Assembly (NCBI GenBank): GCA_029204225.1
Contig: CM055096.1
Span: 62,912,957 to 62,976,956, forward strand
DNA: 64,000 nucleotides
Direction of reading: 5' to 3'
From: Diphasiastrum complanatum
Taxonomy: Eukaryota > Streptophyta > Lycopodiopsida > Lycopodiales > Lycopodiaceae
The notes beneath the pieces are model-generated. The model was not told the DNA's origin. It did not search any database and saw nothing but the letters and a program-made list of their open reading frames with translations. The translations under genes were made by a program, and so were the position numbers. This document shows, in pieces, positions 54,653 to 64,000 of the stretch. Within the stretch, counting starts at the first letter, position 1. Every line of letters begins with the position of its first letter.

Positions 54653-55700
54653 CATGGATCCTGAATTGAAAGCTGGTCCTGATCATAGACAAGCTAGAAG
54701 GACCAAACTATCATCTGTGGAAATTCAAAATGAAAGTCGTGCTGATGGCCAACAGACTGTGGGAAAATAGTCATTGGTATCAGACTCTTCCCAATGTTAA
54801 TGAGCAGCCATTTTCGAATGCAATCTCATGGATGGTAAGGCCTTTGTCTTAATCATCCTAAATGTATCAGACACACAAAATGACCACATCATACAAGCGC
54901 AATCTTCCAAAGAAGCTTGGTATATTCTCAGCGCACTTTATGAAGTGAGGGATGTCACTTCAAAGCTGCATATGAGGAGGAAGTTGTTCTCTCTCAAAAT
55001 GTCAGAAGGTGATTCAATTTAGAATCACATTAACCAGTTCAAGACTCTACCAGAGTAGATGGCAATGATTGGTTTGGTCATTGAGGACTCAGATGCTCTT
55101 ATGACTTCGTTATCTAGCCTACCGTTGTAATTTAAAAATAGGATTATAGTCATTTTGACCCACTCAAAACTTTCACTATCTAGATTCATTACTATGTTGA
55201 TGCAAGAGGACATTCAAAGCAATGGTGCATTCTCCTCCTCCATTGAAGACTCACATGCTATATACAACAAGAAAGATTCGAAGGAGCAACACAAGAAGAA
55301 GAAGGCAGCCAAGAATGACCAAGTTCAAACTCAATCATAACAAACGATCTAGAATCATAATAAGTAACCCATTTAGAAATATAAAAAAGATGTTCTACAA
55401 ATACTACAAGAGAACAAGTCATGAGATCTAGGACTACAGAATCCTCAAATTCAACAATAACAAAAACAAGCAGCTAGCCCAACAAGCCAATGCAGTAGCA
55501 AAAACATTATAGAACCCTAACAATGAAGATGAGCAGAATGCATTCTTGGTGAACCATCAATATGTCCGGCAATATTGGTTCCTTGATTTTTGAGCTACAC
55601 AACATATTATGACAAGCCATCAAGAATGGTTCCATGACTATTCAGCCTATAATACAAAGAAGTTTATTTACCTCGAAAAGCATCCCATTTCATTGTTTTG
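54653..55700 (+). pseudogene. copia Gag, zinc-knuckle and protease remnants
   Basis: Starts with an ATG at 54653 (MDPELKAG) and, after a shift, IIDKLEGPNYHLWKFKMKVV, the Gag N-terminal motif intact with its Trp. Then DGKAFVLIILNVSDTQNDHI and SKEAWYILSALYEVRDVTSK (UBN2), a lysine-rich tail, a damaged knuckle (YKYYKRTSHEI) and a protease remnant with a stop in the active site (YWFLDF then stop; ATQHIMTSHQEWFHDY). Same family as the gag at 33048-33251. Confidence 0.75.
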
Positions 55701-55906
55701 TCATACAAAGTAATAAACACCATGAATCTTAAAGGTAAGAAACAAGTCACCTCATGTCTACTACTTTCCAAAAATTATTCAAAGATAGTAGACTCTCCAA
55801 TGCTCACCACCCTTTCAAGATGCACACTTGAATGGACAATTTGCATGCAATTTGATGACTCGGCCATTGTCATTGAGGACTCCCTTGGAACTCTCATGCT
55901 TTGAGG

Positions 55907-57284
55907 CTAATCCTCAAGATCTTCCTCCTTTTGATGCTCCTCCTCAATGCAAGCAAGATCACATTTTGCCAAGATCTCCTCTTGAGTGATCTCCTCCTTT
56001 GCCAAACTCATTCTTTCAAAAGCAACACTAGCTTCCAACTTAAACAATCTTCCATGTTTAAATCCCTTTGCAATGCAAACATCATTCTTCAAGATGAAGC
56101 AAACACCGTGCTTAAAGTGGACATCCAAACCACTTTCTAAGAGTAGACCAACACTAAGCATATTCTTGGTGATTGATGGTACATAAAGGACATTTTCTAG
56201 ATCCATGCATTTTGAGGATTCTAGACACAAAGAGATGGTGCCAACACCATCTATCCTACACTCTTCATCATTTGCAGTAAACACAAACTTTTTGGCAGCA
56301 TTGAAAGAGTGTAAGATTGAGAAAAATTTCTTTTCACAAGACATGTGGGAAGCTAGCCCCACTGTCAGTCCACCAATTGTCTCTTGAATTGTTATTGCTT
56401 GTTGGTGAGGATGTAGATGCCATCAAGAATACTTCTACTTCATCATCCTCCTCCTCCTTTGCAAGGTTTCCTTGTTTGTCCTCCTCCACTTGTGCTATTA
56501 GCCTCTTGTAGCATTCAGATGCATAATGCCCCTTCTTTCCACAAAAGAAGCATTTATGCTTTGACTTGTCCTTTGAACTTGATGCATCATCCTCTTCTTT
56601 AGCCTCCTTTGGATGCTTCTTCTTTCCATTGGTCTTCTTTTTGCCCTTGAATGAGAAATTGGCTTTCCCATCACCATCCTGCAAAGACAAGAAACTCATC
56701 CTAGATTTTGCATGGAGCATCCTACACTCTTCAGCCACTAATACACTGTGAAGTTTTTCTATAGTTGGCAAAGCGTCTTGGATGGCAAAACTTTGGACCA
56801 AATTTGCAAAGTCATCTCCCAGACCATTAAGGACAATTTCTACAAGCTCTCCATCATGAATCTTCTCTCCAATGGAAGCCAACTCCCTATTTAGAGACTT
56901 GATTCTAAGTACATAATCCTGTGCACTCTCCTCACTTCTCCTCATGCTTTGCAAAATCGTTCTAAGCATGAGTACTCTTGAAGTGTTACTAGATTCATAG
57001 ATTGATTTTAAAGACTCCCAAGCCTCTTTAGCACTAGTATATGCTGATACTTCTCTCAACAAATCATTGCTCACATTCATCTTCACACAATGAAGTGCAA
57101 GCCTAGATCTCTTCTTGTATCTAGCTAACTCCTATGCACCTAGAGGTTCATCTTCATCTTCAATCAAGAACTCATAAAGTTCTTGGAGCACCAAGAGTGA
57201 CTCCATCCTAACCTTCCAAATAGCATAATTTGTAGAATTCATTCTCTCACTAGCTTCTAGAAGGTATGCTCCAACAGATCTCAT
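55907..57284 (-). pseudogene. copia Gag, zinc knuckle, protease and pre-integrase
   Basis: Gag starts at an ATG at about 57284 (MRSVGAYLLEASERMNSTNY, then AIWKVRMESLL); one TAG at about 57134 interrupts it. From 57086 it is open for 250 codons: AYTSAKEAWESLKSIYESSN (UBN2), a lysine-rich part, the intact knuckle CFFCGKKGHYASEC (C-x2-C-x4-H-x4-C) and the protease start WWTDSGASFPHVL. After a shift the protease goes on (SHMSCEKKFFSILHSFNAAK; NVLYVPSITKNMLSVGLLLE). Below 55990 the sequence turns acidic and is no longer pol. Integrase and RT are absent. Confidence 0.8.
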
Positions 57285-58072
57285 CTTACTAGTGACTTCT
57301 ACAAACAAGAAATAGATTTGATTGACTTGAAACTCACAAAGGTCTCACACTTGCAGTGTTTCACTAAAATTTGATCTCCAATCCAACAAATGGACTTATA
57401 ATCACAGTTCTATCACTCCTCACAGCTGGAATGAAGATAAGATGAAGTGAAAATTACTTTCAAACAAATCTTGCCAAGAAATGAATTTGATTGTCTCTAG
57501 AAACTCACTAAGGTCTCTCTCTTGTAGTTTTTCACTCAAATTAGATTTCTAATCCAACAAATGGACTTATAATCTTAGTTCTAGCACTCCCTCACAAAGT
57601 TAAAATGAAGATAAGATGATGTGAAATCTACTTACAATCAAATCTTGCCAATTTTGGCTATTTTTGGACAAAAAAATGACTTAATGTCTTTCACACTTTT
57701 TGATGTACTCTCAAGACCTGTGAAACAAGTTTAGAGGACCTGATTTTAGCCTAGATTAATTAGATCTTATGACCCTAAGTCAAATCTAATCAATGGCACT
57801 CAATCTTGGTAGCTTATCCTAAGATTTTCACCAAAAATTACATCAAAAGCTCACGAATTGAATTTCTTTGGATCAAATGAATACCATGCATTAAATGCAA
57901 GTTCAGAGGTGCCCACACATGTGGATAATACGAACTTGGTCCCCTACCAAGTTTGGGATCAAATCTCTTCACCAAATTCAAGATTCTAGCTTGCCCTCTC
58001 AATACTAGTTTTTAGCACCAAAACTTGCTAAAAATGGATTTGCATTAGATCAATGGCTTATGCTCTTGTACT
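57285..58072 (-). other. leader of the minus-strand copia element
   Basis: Non-coding sequence between gag and the primer-binding site of the minus-strand copia element. A block of about 180 bases is imperfectly repeated (57330-57450 and 57520-57640: aatccaacaaatggacttataatc in both). Confidence 0.6.
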
Positions 58073-58735
58073 TGGCTCTGAGACCATGTGAAAGTACTGT
58101 ACTTTAGGACCATAAATGGATTACAAAATATCCACAAGAGTGATTGGATGCTTGCTTAGCAATCTATCAAAAAACTAGACACAAAAAAGTTGATCTAGAT
58201 TGGCAATTTGACAAACAACAAGCATTAACAATCAAAAGCATTGATCAACATTGAAATCCAAGCCCACACGTGTGTAATACAGGCTGTAGTACGGCCTTCA
58301 ACCTGGGAAACAAGTAGAAATTGATTTGAGTTCATTTGGATCACAAAAACTCAATGTACATAGTGAACTAGCTTGAGATTGCCAATGAGCTCCAAAATTT
58401 TTCTATCTTCTCACTATGGAGAGAGGGAATAAATAACAAATTCGACTTTCTTCTTGAAGTTAGGTGGATTTACAGCATGTAATAAGGAAGTTAACTCACT
58501 CTCTTTGACCTAAAATTAAACCCTAGCCTATTTCCTAGAGTCATGCTTGGTAGATAGCTAGTTGGTCAAATTTTCACCTTAAATCTAAGACTTAGGTCCT
58601 ATAAACTAGGAATCACTACCAGAATGACATGACCAACCCTATGGACTTGACCTAACCTACATTAGGAGTGGATTTCCATGTGGCATCTTGGCCTCACATG
58701 TGTGAAATCCACAAAATTTACATTATACTACATGG
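58073..58735 (-). repeat. copia 5' LTR and primer-binding site
   Basis: Minus strand: LTR ending ...AGTACTTTCACA at 58087, then TGGTCTCAGAGCC (58074-58086), one mismatch from the initiator-Met site. The outer end near 58735 is approximate, set where plus-strand copia gag sequence begins. Confidence 0.6.
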
Positions 58736-58738
58736 CTT

Positions 58739-59648
58739 TTGATCAAGCTAGATTTGCCAATTTTTGGCAATCCTTCGCAGTCTCTACAAAAATTGACACC
58801 AAGTCTTTTGCAAGAAGAAGTAAGGAGGAAAAGCTTGTCCACATCAACGAGTACCAAATCCATGACACTCTACTCAACCAAGCAGCAGTACAAGAAGAAG
58901 AAAGGCTTCAACGACAAGAAGACAAAGACAGAACAACCAGCAGCTTCACAACCACAACAACAACAACACAACCAATCATCGTCCAAGACCAAGCTATTTT
59001 GCAGGTACTGCAAAAGAACCAACCATGATATCAAGGACTGTCGCGTCCTCAAGCATAATGAAGCCAGGAAGAAGATGCAACAACAACAACAAGGCAACTC
59101 TGACACAATCAGAGATTCACAAGAAGATGAGAGAGCGCTGATGGTACAAGATCAACCCAGTAGAGATGCCCATCAATGGTATCTCGATTCAGGTGCCTCT
59201 CAGCACATGACGCCATGCAAAGACCTCTTCTCTACACTCACAGCTACAGAATCAAAGTACATCTTCTTTGGTGACTCCAGTTCACATCAAGTCGAAGGCC
59301 AAGGCTCTATTCGACTACAATTCTTTGATGGCATCACTAGGCAGCTTAATGGTGTACTTTATGTACCCAAATTAACAAAGAACTTATTGCCTATTAGCAA
59401 GAGTCATTGATCAAGGCTATAGAGCTTTGTTTACTGCTAGGCGATGTACTATTTTAGATGAGAATTCAAAGGAAATCCTCTCTGCTTATAGAGAAGGAGA
59501 TTTGTACATACTGAGTCACGATGTTGCACTTTCTGTGAGTTGTTCAGATGCTAATTTATGGCATCAGAGATTAGGACATCTAAACATGCGTTCAATCTTG
59601 TATATGCATCATAACAAAATGGTCAAGGACATGAATATAAAAAAGTGA
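58739..59648 (+). pseudogene. copia Gag C-terminus, protease and pre-integrase
   Basis: Plus strand: LLQEEVRRKSLSTSTSTKSM of the Gag end, a glutamine/lysine-rich tail, the intact knuckle CRYCKRTNHDIKDC, protease WYLDSGASQHMTPCKDLF and LNGVLYVPKLTKNLLPISKS. After a 1-base shift at about 59408 come VIDQGYRALFTARRCTILDE and the pre-integrase box NLWHQRLGHLNMRSILYMHH. It is the same family as the complete element at 16420-23182. Integrase, RT and RNase H are missing. Confidence 0.85.
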
Positions 59649-59804
59649 TTCTCCGTGGCTGTAGGAGATTCGGCTATTGGACTGACACCACTAGAATGAA
59701 ATGTATAACCCAAGAAAGAAAATGACAATAGAGTGGTACTAAAGTAGCTCTAGTAGTTAAGATATTTCAGCCCACATTGAGGGCAATCTTTTAGATAGAG
59801 GGAG

Positions 59805-60174
59805 TGTTATGGACATACATTATAGTCCATCCTTCTCTATTTTCTAACAGTATTTTTAACCACACAGTTATATTACATGTGACAGGCCTAGAAACAACAT
59901 TTACATGGTTTTTTAATTTTGGCCCTAATTTTTAAATTTTACCTTCCCTCCAATTCTATTTGAAGGGAGATAGGTTTTGTCCATTATAAATACCCACTAA
60001 GGCTGGTCATTTAGTAGCTTTGATCGTTTTGAGTCTTGGGCTTCTTGTAGGGGTTGTACTATTTTGGAGATCTTAGTTGGAGATCTATCTGAGCTATCGG
60101 TATCCATTGATATTCATAGAGTTTCTTAGTTGGAGAATGCTTTGTGAATGCTTTTTGTTGTCTTTTATGCATCA
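59805..60174 (+). repeat. probable LTR (about 370 bp)
   Basis: The purine tract ATAGAGGGAG (59795-59804) is followed by TGTTATGGACATACATTATA; a TATA-like run (ttataaatacc) lies near 59983 and a CA end (gcatca) at 60174. This fits a plus-strand 3' LTR, perhaps of the copia fragment at 58739-59648 after an internal deletion. No second copy confirms it. Confidence 0.5.
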
Positions 60175-60883
60175 TTGATATCAAAATCTATGAATTTGTT
60201 CATAACAGCTTTGCATGTGAACTTCAACTTTCTCTTGATTGCCTTGGTTTTATACATGAGTACCAGATCTCCAGAATGAAGATCTTTCTTGGGTAACCGG
60301 CGATTGTGCCATGCCTTGCGTCGTACTTTCTCTGTTGCTAATGCATGCACAGCCAGTATGCATGTCTCGCAAAGTTTGTGTAAGGCTTCCAAAGCGCACA
60401 ATGACGATTTCATATAAGAACTTCGCAGTTACTTGCGCATCAACGGTTTGCATTACTTTGGCTTCTACCCATTTGGTGAAATAATCCGTAGCCACAATGA
60501 TATATCAGGCTTGTGAACTTCTTGTAGCTGGGCAGATAGGACTATGTAGTCCAATCCCCACTTCTCGAATGGTGCTTGAGCTAGAACTGAATGTAATAGA
60601 TCATGATTCAATCTTGTTGGTCTCCTAGCTCGTTGGCATACATCACACTTTCTTAAGTACTCTTCTGTGTCCTTATGAATCGTTGGCCACCAACATCCTG
60701 ATTGCAAGATCTTGCAAACTGTAATTTCAGATGCAAAGTGACCACCACCCATGCTCTCATGCAAAATTGAGATAATTTGGGTGGCCTCATGTAGAGAGGG
60801 ATACATCTTCTAAGGATACTGTCTGATCCTCTTTGATATAGTTGGCCAACAATCAATTGATAGGGTCTAGCTTTTAGAATCAA
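60175..60883 (-). pseudogene. gypsy integrase
   Basis: The zinc-binding H-H-C-C part is present (HESMGGGHFASEITVCKILQ, then RKCDVCQRARRPTR), then WGLDYI with the first Asp region, a frame change, ATDYFTKWVEAKVMQTVDAQ, and the C-terminal part RRKAWHNRRLPKKDLHSGDL ('G-D-L-V-L' box). Frames change near 60500 and 60400. The second Asp and the Glu region is scrambled (FGSLTQTLRDMHTG). Confidence 0.8.
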
Positions 60884-60925
60884 CTTCTGCTTTTCTACCT
60901 TGGGTAAGGATTTGTCAGGTTGGCC

Positions 60926-61312
60926 TCACATTAGATATTCCACTATGTATGTGGTCCATTCAGGTACTGTGTCAATATAAAACAATGTAGCATTGGGTAG
61001 CTCATCATCAACCCGCTCTTTATTTTTGAAGGTGAGTTGTCCAGTTTCCCAATTGTGAACCACTTGCGTGACTCTCAACCAAGGTCTTCCTAGTAAAACG
61101 CGATAGGCATAAGGTGACTCTGGAATGTCCATCACCACAAAGGTGATTATGAACTGCACTCCCGCTATCTTTACTGGGATATCTTCAACTACACCTTTTG
61201 GTTTTACACAAGACTGATCTGCTAGTTTGATGACAAATCTCACTGGCTTCAATCCTTGCAAACCATTTCCGATATAAGGTAGTGAAGGCCAAATTGACAC
61301 ATGATCTCCCAT
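60926..61312 (-). pseudogene. gypsy protease (retropepsin-like)
   Basis: An open 128-codon frame reads KPVRFVIKLADQSCVKPKGV, VEDIPVKIAGVQFIITFVVM and YRVLLGRPWLRVTQVVHNWE. These are the middle and C-terminal strands of plant gypsy aspartic protease ('V-L-L-G-R-P-W-L'). The active-site DTG/DSG region is not seen; it should lie above 61312, in the damaged linker. Stops follow at 60926, and no RT comes next. Confidence 0.75.
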
Positions 61313-61739
61313 ACCATTGCTACTTCATCCTCGAATCTCTCATGCTTGATCGGCAGGGTGAGGTTGTGTTGTTCTCTCTCCCATCCTGTCCCAATGTGGA
61401 GGACGTTGCTTGTTCCTTCACAGCCCATAGAATACAACGGCTCTTTTGTGATTGGTTCCGGCTCTAAATCGATCCAATCTGCCGAAATGCTCTTAACTTG
61501 TGGCACAATTCACAAGAATTCTCTAAAGGATAAGTTCATACGGCTGGCCAGTAAACTTGTGGGCACTCCTGATGGCTCACCCATTTGAAATGGTACTTCG
61601 TGATGGTGTAGATAGTCATTAAGATTAGTTCTTAATGGGGAGTTAACTGGTGGTGCTAGTGCTTTCGAGGGTAGAGGTGCTACCGGATTTTCTTTTGCTC
61701 TTGCCACTTGACATGAAAATTGAATTGCGTTCCAAGACA

Positions 61740-62054
61740 CACATATGCCATTTCGTTGTGAAATCCCAGAGCTAGATGAGCAGGCCAGTCGTCAACAGTA
61801 CAAACGCGTCCCACAATCCTTTTCCTCATGCTCACTCCTGGGGCATAAGGCTCTTCCGAGTACCCAAACGACTCCACGACTTCATTGAAATCCCAGGCAT
61901 CACGCACGCCAAATCCACGCAACAATATGGTGCCACTCTTGTGCAAGCACCTCCCAATCCACTCCATGTTGCGCAGAATGGCCTAGCTGTTGTCGATTGT
62001 ACCATGATCAAGTTCAAAGGTGCACTTGCTCCAGGTATCAATGGGAAATTCTTG
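61740..62054 (-). pseudogene. fragment of a TauD/TfdA-type (clavaminate synthase-like) dioxygenase gene
   Basis: Minus strand from 61967: CLHKSGTILLRGFGVRDAWD, FNEVVESFGYSEEPYAPGVS, KRIVGRVCTVDDWPAHLALG and FHNEMAYV. This matches the N-terminal half of plant At3g21360-like proteins, Fe(II)/2-oxoglutarate dioxygenase relatives: the 'G-A-x-L-F-R-G-F' strand and the 'F-H-x-E-M' iron-binding His-x-Glu. Upstream, in another frame, NFPLIPGASAPLNL resembles the beginning of that protein, so one frameshift is present near 61975. The C-terminal half with the distal His is missing. It is flanked on both sides, same strand, by gypsy sequence, so it looks like a captured gene fragment. Confidence 0.75.
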
Positions 62055-62330
62055 TAGCAATGCCCGTATTTGCAATCTTGGCAAAAGGGTATAAACATGC
62101 CCTTGTGAGAACATTATGCAATTCTGTGTCCCTCGCCGCATCCATAGCAGCCATAGATTCTAGCACCTTGACGTTGAGGTTGAGTGACATAGGTCGCATA
62201 ATATTCGTTGATGGCCAAATCTACATAGGGTTCATTCGGATCGTACGACTGCTATTGCTGCTCAGGTTGGGGTGGCATTTCTTGTTCTGTTGCTGTCAAA
62301 TTCACATGAGTCACTTGATTGTTAGTCGGC
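62054..62330 (-). pseudogene. gypsy Gag zinc-knuckle fragment
   Basis: Minus strand: INEYYATYVTQPQRQGARIY, GCYGCGEGHRIA, then in the next frame FCQDCKYGHCYK. Compare CYGCGENHRIVEC and CHDCRYGHPYLTC in the gypsy gag at 3416-4303. The last knuckle is cut before its final Cys, exactly where dioxygenase-like sequence begins. The rest of Gag upstream is missing. Confidence 0.7.
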
Positions 62331-63010
62331 CCTGGTGGTGCAGGTAAAGCCATGCGCTGCTGATTATCTTAGCTCCACTATTGGTAATTGTAGTAATTCC
62401 ATGAATATCCAAATGTACAACTTGAAAAGGCTTTGTAGATCTAGATGTAGATCTAGTATAAGGTAGTCTATGTGACTTTGACAAAGCACAAGACTCACAA
62501 ACATGATTAATACTAGTTAAGGATCTTGGAAGACCAATCACAACTTGCTTCTTAGTCATTACCTCCAATGACTTGAAGTTGAGGTGCCCCATCCTTTTAT
62601 GCCAAATCTCTTGAATAGATATTTTCTCACTTGCCATACATCCTTTGGTTAGCAATAACACAAGCATCTAGTTTGAACAATTTCTCTTGCCTTTTACCTT
62701 TTGCAATCAAGACATCTTTCCTTTTGATCATGCAAGCATCTCCATCAAACTCAGCTTTGAAACCTTGCAATTGACTCACACTAAGTAAATTCTTGGTAAT
62801 AGAAGGTATGAACAAGACAACCTTCAAATGAACATTCCTATTCGTAGAGAGAGAAATAAGAATCGTGCCAATTCCTTTGATTGCACACTCACCATCATTG
62901 GCTGTATAGATTACCTTCTTGTCATCTTCATATGCCACCAAAGAAGTGAAGTACTCTTTGTGATAAGTCATGTGTGAGCTTGCACCACTATCAATCCACC
63001 ATGGATCTAA
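62311..63010 (-). pseudogene. copia protease and pre-integrase fragment
   Basis: Minus strand: WWIDSGASSHMTYHKEYF (protease active site, 62990-62937), VVLFIPSITKNLLSVSQLQG, a shift, then EIWHKRMGHLNFKSLEVMTK and CESCALSKSHRLPYTRSTSR of the HHCC box, and VVHLDIHGITTITNSGAKII at the integrase start. It breaks off near 62340, next to gypsy sequence. Gag is missing on the right, where a low-complexity repeat begins. Confidence 0.8.
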
Positions 63011-63021
63011 CTATTCAAAAT

Positions 63022-63150
63022 CTTCTCAATATTCACGATCATTATCTCATAATATTCGTTTCTCAATATTCACAATTTCACATCAGTATTCACAATGTTC
63101 ACAATCAGTATTCACAATATTCACAATCACTATTCACAGCATTCACGATC
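63022..63150. repeat. degenerate tattcacaat repeats
   Basis: About ten copies of a 9-10 base word (tattcacaat, with variants such as tgttcacaat and cattcacgat) follow one another, directly next to the copia protease fragment. The plus-strand ORFs at 62970-63237 rich in H, S, Q and I come from this. Confidence 0.8.
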
Positions 63151-63760
63151 CAAATATCAAAATCTCTATTTCTTAGTATTTGCAATTTCAAATCATCACA
63201 AATCACCAATAAAGTAGTCTTCAGGACACATCTCTGAAAGTTCAACCATTTTTTCATCCAATATAGGAGACATTTTCTATATGTCCTGCAAAAGAAAACA
63301 CAATTACAAAATTATAAGTGGATAAAGATCAAGTGTTCTTGATGAAAACTTATTGATGAATTATATCTGTCACAAAAAAACCATAATCAGTTTGTATGTT
63401 TTCTTTGACTGTTGAGGGTCTAAATGATAAGTGAGCACCATGCTAGATGGTGAGTCTCTAACCTCTACACATGATGCCATTCTTGTTGTTTCAAGAACAA
63501 ATATTGTTGCCATGTATGATCTTAATTCCTAGTATGTCCATTATACAGAGTTTTACTCCTAACTTGAGTCTGGACTTCATTGTTGAATATGCAATCTTTC
63601 TCCTGGGTGTTTTGTCTTCTTTGCAAGGTTGTACTGGCAGCCCCATTGTGGAAACATCTATTGATGACCAGATTGCAATCATTTTATATTTCATTCCATT
63701 CATTCTTGGTTATTCTCTGTTTTGCATTAATAATGACAGTATTAGCTCTTTTATTGCTCT
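63151..63760. other. no gene recognised
   Basis: The ORF at 63471-63764 (plus) is hydrophobic but overlaps an equally long minus-strand ORF, and neither has a motif I can name. Confidence 0.4.
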
Positions 63761-63839
63761 CTAGTAGGAACGATACCCGTTTATACTACAAATATCAGTC
63801 ATTTTATTGTTGGTATGTCGCGACAAGAAATCATAGTTT

Positions 63840-64000
63840 GTATTACTAACAATTGGCTTACCTTTTTTATCATAAGTGAGTCTCAAAGGTTGTTGCATTT
63901 CTCTTGATGTCCTCCTTGGCTTTTGATTTGAAGTAGGTCCTTCAACATCAACATCCAATGTAGCATCAATCTCATCATCAACATCAAGAATGTTAGATCC
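63840..64000 (-). pseudogene. copia integrase-RT linker fragment, runs off the window
   Basis: Minus strand from the right edge: ILDVDDEIDATLDVDVEGPT then NQKPRRTSREMQQPLRLTYD. The acidic stretch followed by 'P-R-R-x-x-R...R-L' is the usual linker before reverse transcriptase in plant copia elements. RT does not follow; the similarity ends by about 63840. Confidence 0.55.

Larger units (their letters stand above)
60175..62330 (-). mobile_element. Ty3/gypsy fragment carrying a dioxygenase gene piece
   Basis: Minus strand order: Gag zinc knuckles (about 62240-62060), a piece of a TauD/TfdA-type dioxygenase gene (about 62054-61740), a linker (61740-61313), protease (61312-60926) and integrase (60883-60175). 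RT and RNase H are deleted between protease and integrase, which are only 40 bases apart. The knuckles CYGCGEGHRI and CQDCKYGHCYK match the element at 3416-6178. No LTR is recognised; the left end is cut at 60174. Confidence 0.75.

Noticed and set aside
63471-63764. Hydrophobic ORF resembling a small membrane protein
   Set aside because: An equally long ORF lies on the other strand, and the stretch is surrounded by retroelement scraps; hydrophobicity from T-rich codons is expected by chance.

Overview
The window is nuclear DNA of a land plant with a large, repeat-rich genome. Evidence for this: a five-exon gene of a plant-specific basic proline/serine-rich family (AT2G40070/AT3G09000-like) with GT-AG introns, one of them 5.8 kb; many Ty1/copia and Ty3/gypsy retrotransposons primed by initiator-Met tRNA-type sites; and a Penelope-like retroelement inside the long intron. 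Penelope-like elements in plants are best known from conifers, so a gymnosperm is a reasonable guess, but the sequence does not settle it against a fern or lycophyte. There is no bacterial-type operon, rRNA, tRNA or CRISPR array.

Layout. 0-16.4 kb: mosaic of decayed LTR elements: the 5' part of a minus-strand copia element (1-1614) with an 84-bp tandem repeat in its leader; a copia integrase scrap; a minus-strand gypsy gag with leader and primer site (3.4-6.2 kb); a plus-strand copia element lacking its reverse transcriptase (6.2-9.1 kb); a minus-strand RT/RNase H remnant; and a nearly full-length minus-strand copia element (10.5-15.1 kb). 16.42-23.18 kb: complete minus-strand copia element with target duplication CATTT, inserted in frame into the integrase-RT linker of an older plus-strand copia element that resumes at 23.18 kb. 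26.20-32.31 kb: complete plus-strand copia element with target duplication ATAAC, splitting a minus-strand ORF of unknown function. 32.5-34.6 kb: gypsy and copia scraps with a 1.1-kb LTR.

34.6-40.4 kb is mostly gene-free but holds three Helitron-like units joined end to end (36.17-36.98 kb), microsatellites, a 27-bp minisatellite and a perfect GC-rich hairpin. 40.45-48.97 kb is the only convincing cellular gene (plus strand); a truncated Penelope-like ORF lies in its second intron. 49-53 kb has no recognised gene, only a (GA)n tract and a 257-bp tandem duplication. 53-64 kb is again retroelement debris: copia fragments on both strands and a minus-strand gypsy element (60.2-62.3 kb) that carries a fragment of a plant TauD/TfdA-type (At3g21360, clavaminate-synthase-like) dioxygenase gene between its gag zinc knuckles and protease.

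Apart from the proline-rich gene, nearly every ORF is a retroelement domain or a non-coding shadow. Most retroelement reading frames carry stops or frameshifts, so none is called autonomous. Boundaries marked approximate are judged by eye.
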